Shown here piece after piece: positions 63,882 to 64,000 of a stretch of DNA of 64,000 bases; within the stretch, counting starts at the first letter, position 1; each line of letters begins with the position of its first letter. Source of the stretch: Heligmosomoides polygyrus polygyrus (taxonomy: Eukaryota > Nematoda > Chromadorea > Rhabditida > Heligmosomidae); the NCBI GenBank assembly GCA_947396885.1, contig OX377204.1, positions 92,328,728 through 92,392,727 of the forward strand. Direction: 5' to 3'. The translations under genes and the position numbers were made by a program. The notes below the pieces were generated by a model, which saw nothing but the letters and a program-made list of their open reading frames with translations, had not been told where the DNA came from and did not search any database.

Positions 63882-63917
63882 GTGAGCTTGTTCGGCAAGA
63901 TACATCCGCTTGGATAG

Positions 63918-64000
63918 TTCTTGTGTGTGCGCCATGCATTCAACTTATGCGTGGCGCGTCGTGGGGCGGTTTTAAAGGTGTATTTGCGCTGCAGATTGAT
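63918..64000 (-). mobile_element. SINE 3'-end fragment cut by the window edge
   Basis: GCGCCATGCATTCAACTTAT, then GGGGCGGTTTTAAAGGTGTA resembles the minus-strand SINE order (GCGCCACGCATTCTACTT ... GAGGCGATTTGAATGCGTATTTG). It starts about 35 bp after the exon 60 donor. Confidence 0.5.

Noticed and set aside
63507..63935. 142-codon open frame on the minus strand
   Set aside because: It lies antisense to rpm-1 exons 59 and 60, whose sense frame encodes the DOC domain; the minus frame has no recognisable domain.

Overview
The window is a piece of a nematode nuclear genome. It is dominated by one very long protein-coding gene on the + strand, which enters from the left and leaves to the right. 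I reconstructed 60 consecutive exons (1811..63881, about 8.3 kb of coding sequence, about 2,770 codons). Every exon-exon junction I propose keeps reading phase. The conceptual protein is the middle of RPM-1, the nematode PHR protein (Highwire / PAM / MYCBP2 family), a giant E3 ubiquitin ligase of neurons. The start codon and the C-terminal RING and cysteine-rich part lie outside the window. I see no rRNA, functional tRNA, CRISPR array, operon or bacterial feature.

Layout of the gene: RCC1-like domain with a cysteine-rich insertion (exons 1-16, 1811-14718); first PHR beta-sandwich (exons 17-19, 16420-17387); helical linker (exons 20-25, 21066-26008); second PHR domain (exons 26-28, 26810-28595); linker and a conserved domain (exons 29-35, 28659-35818); filamin-like repeat (exons 36-38, 36880-39413); two SH3-like modules (exons 39-43, 39700-42985); basic and serine-rich linker, then a conserved helical block (exons 44-46, 44584-46986); cysteine/histidine cluster (exons 47-49, 47389-50334); linkers (exons 50-56, 50601-59911); DOC/APC10-like domain (exons 57-60, 60456-63881, continuing).

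About 87% of the window is intron, and most of that is transposable elements. Introns are bimodal: 13 of 59 are 43-79 nt, the rest are 100 nt to 3.7 kb. Several large introns shrink to 37-120 nt when one transposon is subtracted. Elements seen: a tRNA-derived SINE family (about 16 copies in both orientations, three with clean 11-bp target duplications); a second, palindromic tRNA-SINE nested in the first; at least seven mariner/Tc1-type elements of several families, one with an open 344-codon transposase; a truncated CR1-like LINE; a Penelope-like reverse transcriptase remnant; Harbinger-like elements with 3-bp TTA/TAA duplications; two MITE families packed with CCAAT/ATTGG motifs (about 14 and 4 copies); a long-TIR foldback family; a near-perfect 492-bp palindrome; a 111-bp minisatellite; and many poly-C/poly-G runs.

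The gene content and transposon load fit a clade V strongylid such as a hookworm. That is an inference; the species cannot be fixed from this sequence alone. I found no convincing new multi-gene system. The most unusual material is the inverted-repeat load inside one transcription unit and the SINE, foldback and CCAAT-MITE families.
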